NCBI GenBank assembly: GCA_007118525.1
Contig: SKRK01000317.1
Span: forward strand, 1 to 5,372
From: Balneolaceae bacterium
GTDB taxonomy: Bacteria > Bacteroidota > Rhodothermia > Balneolales > Balneolaceae
Direction of reading: 5' to 3'
DNA length: 5,372 nt
The translations under genes and the position numbers were made by a program. The notes beneath the pieces were generated by a model that saw only the letters and a list, made by a program, of their open reading frames with translations, had not been told where the DNA came from and searched no databases. Positions 4,342 to 5,372 of the stretch are shown here, piece by piece (position 1 is the first letter of the stretch; each line of letters opens with the position of its first letter).

Positions 4342-5372
4342 GTGGCACTCAAACCGCTATCTTCTCTCCCAACCAATCCACTGCCCATCAAACGCGCACT
4401 GCTTTCGGTTTCCGATAAAACCGGTATAACCGAACTTGCTAAAAATCTTCATGAATCCGGCGTTGAACTGATCAGTACCGGTGGTACTGCTGCAGCTATC
4501 CGCGATGCCGGTATTCCGGTCAGAGATGTAAGCGAGATTACAGAATTCCCCGAGTGCCTCGATGGGCGGGTAAAAACACTTCACCCGCTTATTCATGGCG
4601 GAATTCTGGCACGAACCAGCCACAAGCCCGATAATGATGAGTTGAATAGATTAAACATCGACCCGATTGAACTGGTTGTGGTGAATCTTTACCCCTTTAA
4701 AGACACCATCGCCCGTGAAGGGATCACCCCGGCTCTTGCCACAGAAAATATCGATATCGGCGGCCCTACAATGATTCGGGCAGCGGCAAAAAATTTCGCT
4801 CACGTTTGCATCCTCACCCATCCCGGGCAATATAAGAGGTTTGCCGAAGAGCTTAACAGCAGCAAGAGTATCCCCTTCTCCATGAGACAATCACTTGCCC
4901 GTGTCGCATTTCAGCATACGGCAGATTATGATGCTGCCATCAGCAGCTATTTTAATAAACTCGAAGAGAACGAACTGCCGGAACAGCTAACGCTCTCCCT
5001 GCCTAAATCGGCCGGGCTGCGATATGGAGAGAATCCACATCAAAAAGCGGCCGTTTATGGAGAACAGGCCAAATTTATTGACTGTTTTCACGGGAAGGAG
5101 CTCAGCTACAACAACTACCTCGATATCGACAGCGCCCTTCAGCTCATCTCCGAATTTAAAGAGGATGAGCCTACTACAGCTATCTTCAAGCACACGGTAC
5201 CCTGCGGTGTGGCCAGTGCCGGAACGCTGGCTGAATCATATTACAAAGCATTTGAGACCGATAAAGTTTCGCCATTCGGTGGCATTGTTATCGTCAATCA
5301 AACCCTCGACATGGATACCGCCAAAGCGATTGATGAAATATTTACTGAAATTATATTGGCTCCCGCTTTTGA
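4342..5372 (+). CDS. purH: Bifunctional AICAR formyltransferase/IMP cyclohydrolase PurH (3' end missing)
   Basis: PurH performs the last two steps to IMP: formylation of AICAR with 10-formyl-THF, then ring closure. The window holds 343 codons of a protein that is usually about 510-530 residues, and the frame is uninterrupted to the right edge. The N-terminal cyclohydrolase (MGS-like) domain shows ALLSVSDKTG, STGGT (45-49), DGRVKTLHP (74-82), VNLYPF (114-119) and ENIDIGGPTMIRAAAKN (135-151). The transformylase half begins with RYGENPHQ (227-234), ELSYNNYLDID (253-263) and the catalytic pair K283-H284 in KHTVPCG, then SPFGG (310-314). Most bacterial enzymes I recall have Asn where V286 stands. 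The best start is GTG at 4342, the only plausible initiator in frame between the purN stop and the conserved region. It gives a proline-rich leader of about 15 residues. No Shine-Dalgarno sequence is seen, and translation is probably coupled to purN. Confidence 0.95.
   Translation, partial: MALKPLSSLPTNPLPIKRALLSVSDKTGITELAKNLHESGVELISTGGTAAAIRDAGIPVRDVSEITEFPECLDGRVKTLHPLIHGGILARTSHKPDNDELNRLNIDPIELVVVNLYPFKDTIAREGITPALATENIDIGGPTMIRAAAKNFAHVCILTHPGQYKRFAEELNSSKSIPFSMRQSLARVAFQHTADYDAAISSYFNKLEENELPEQLTLSLPKSAGLRYGENPHQKAAVYGEQAKFIDCFHGKELSYNNYLDIDSALQLISEFKEDEPTTAIFKHTVPCGVASAGTLAESYYKAFETDKVSPFGGIVIVNQTLDMDTAKAIDEIFTEIILAPAF

Overview
This window looks like an ordinary chromosomal stretch from a Bacteroidota-like bacterium. 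Balneolota is my best guess (Balneola, Gracilimonas or Rhodohalobacter-type), with Rhodothermota as an alternative. The guess rests on protein character, such as the GGKGFYG form of PurN and a RecA with an acidic/lysine tail. It also rests on moderate GC and on five plus-strand genes that have little or no Shine-Dalgarno sequence. It is inference, not a database match.

Layout. Positions 1-53 hold the first codons of a leftward gene with a signal-peptide-like N-terminus and a good ribosome binding site. Positions 54-570 form a long, partly AT-rich divergent intergenic region full of short direct and inverted repeats, leading into recA. recA (571-1629) is intact. Its 3' flank holds a small hairpin around the stop codon, a compact possible three-way-junction RNA (1659-1720) and a strong hairpin terminator (1758-1792). 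recX (1886-2578) follows and overlaps by 8 bp an AI-2E/PerM-family membrane protein (2571-3698). After 56 bp come purN (3755-4336, GTG start) and, 5 bp later, purH (4342 onward, GTG start), which runs off the right edge.

How the genes work together. RecA is the strand-exchange recombinase and SOS co-protease, and RecX modulates its filaments, so the left half is a recombination/repair module. The terminator suggests recA is mainly transcribed alone, with recX starting a second unit. PurN and PurH catalyse the two 10-formyltetrahydrofolate-dependent formyl transfers of de novo IMP synthesis, and PurH also closes the ring. They are almost certainly co-transcribed. The PerM-like protein has no obvious link to either pathway and appears to be tied to recX by translational coupling.

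No mobile element, CRISPR array, tRNA or rRNA was seen, and no clear new multi-gene system. The parts that conventional annotation leaves unexplained are non-coding: the three-way-junction candidate in the recA 3' UTR and the degenerate ~116-bp repeat upstream of recA.
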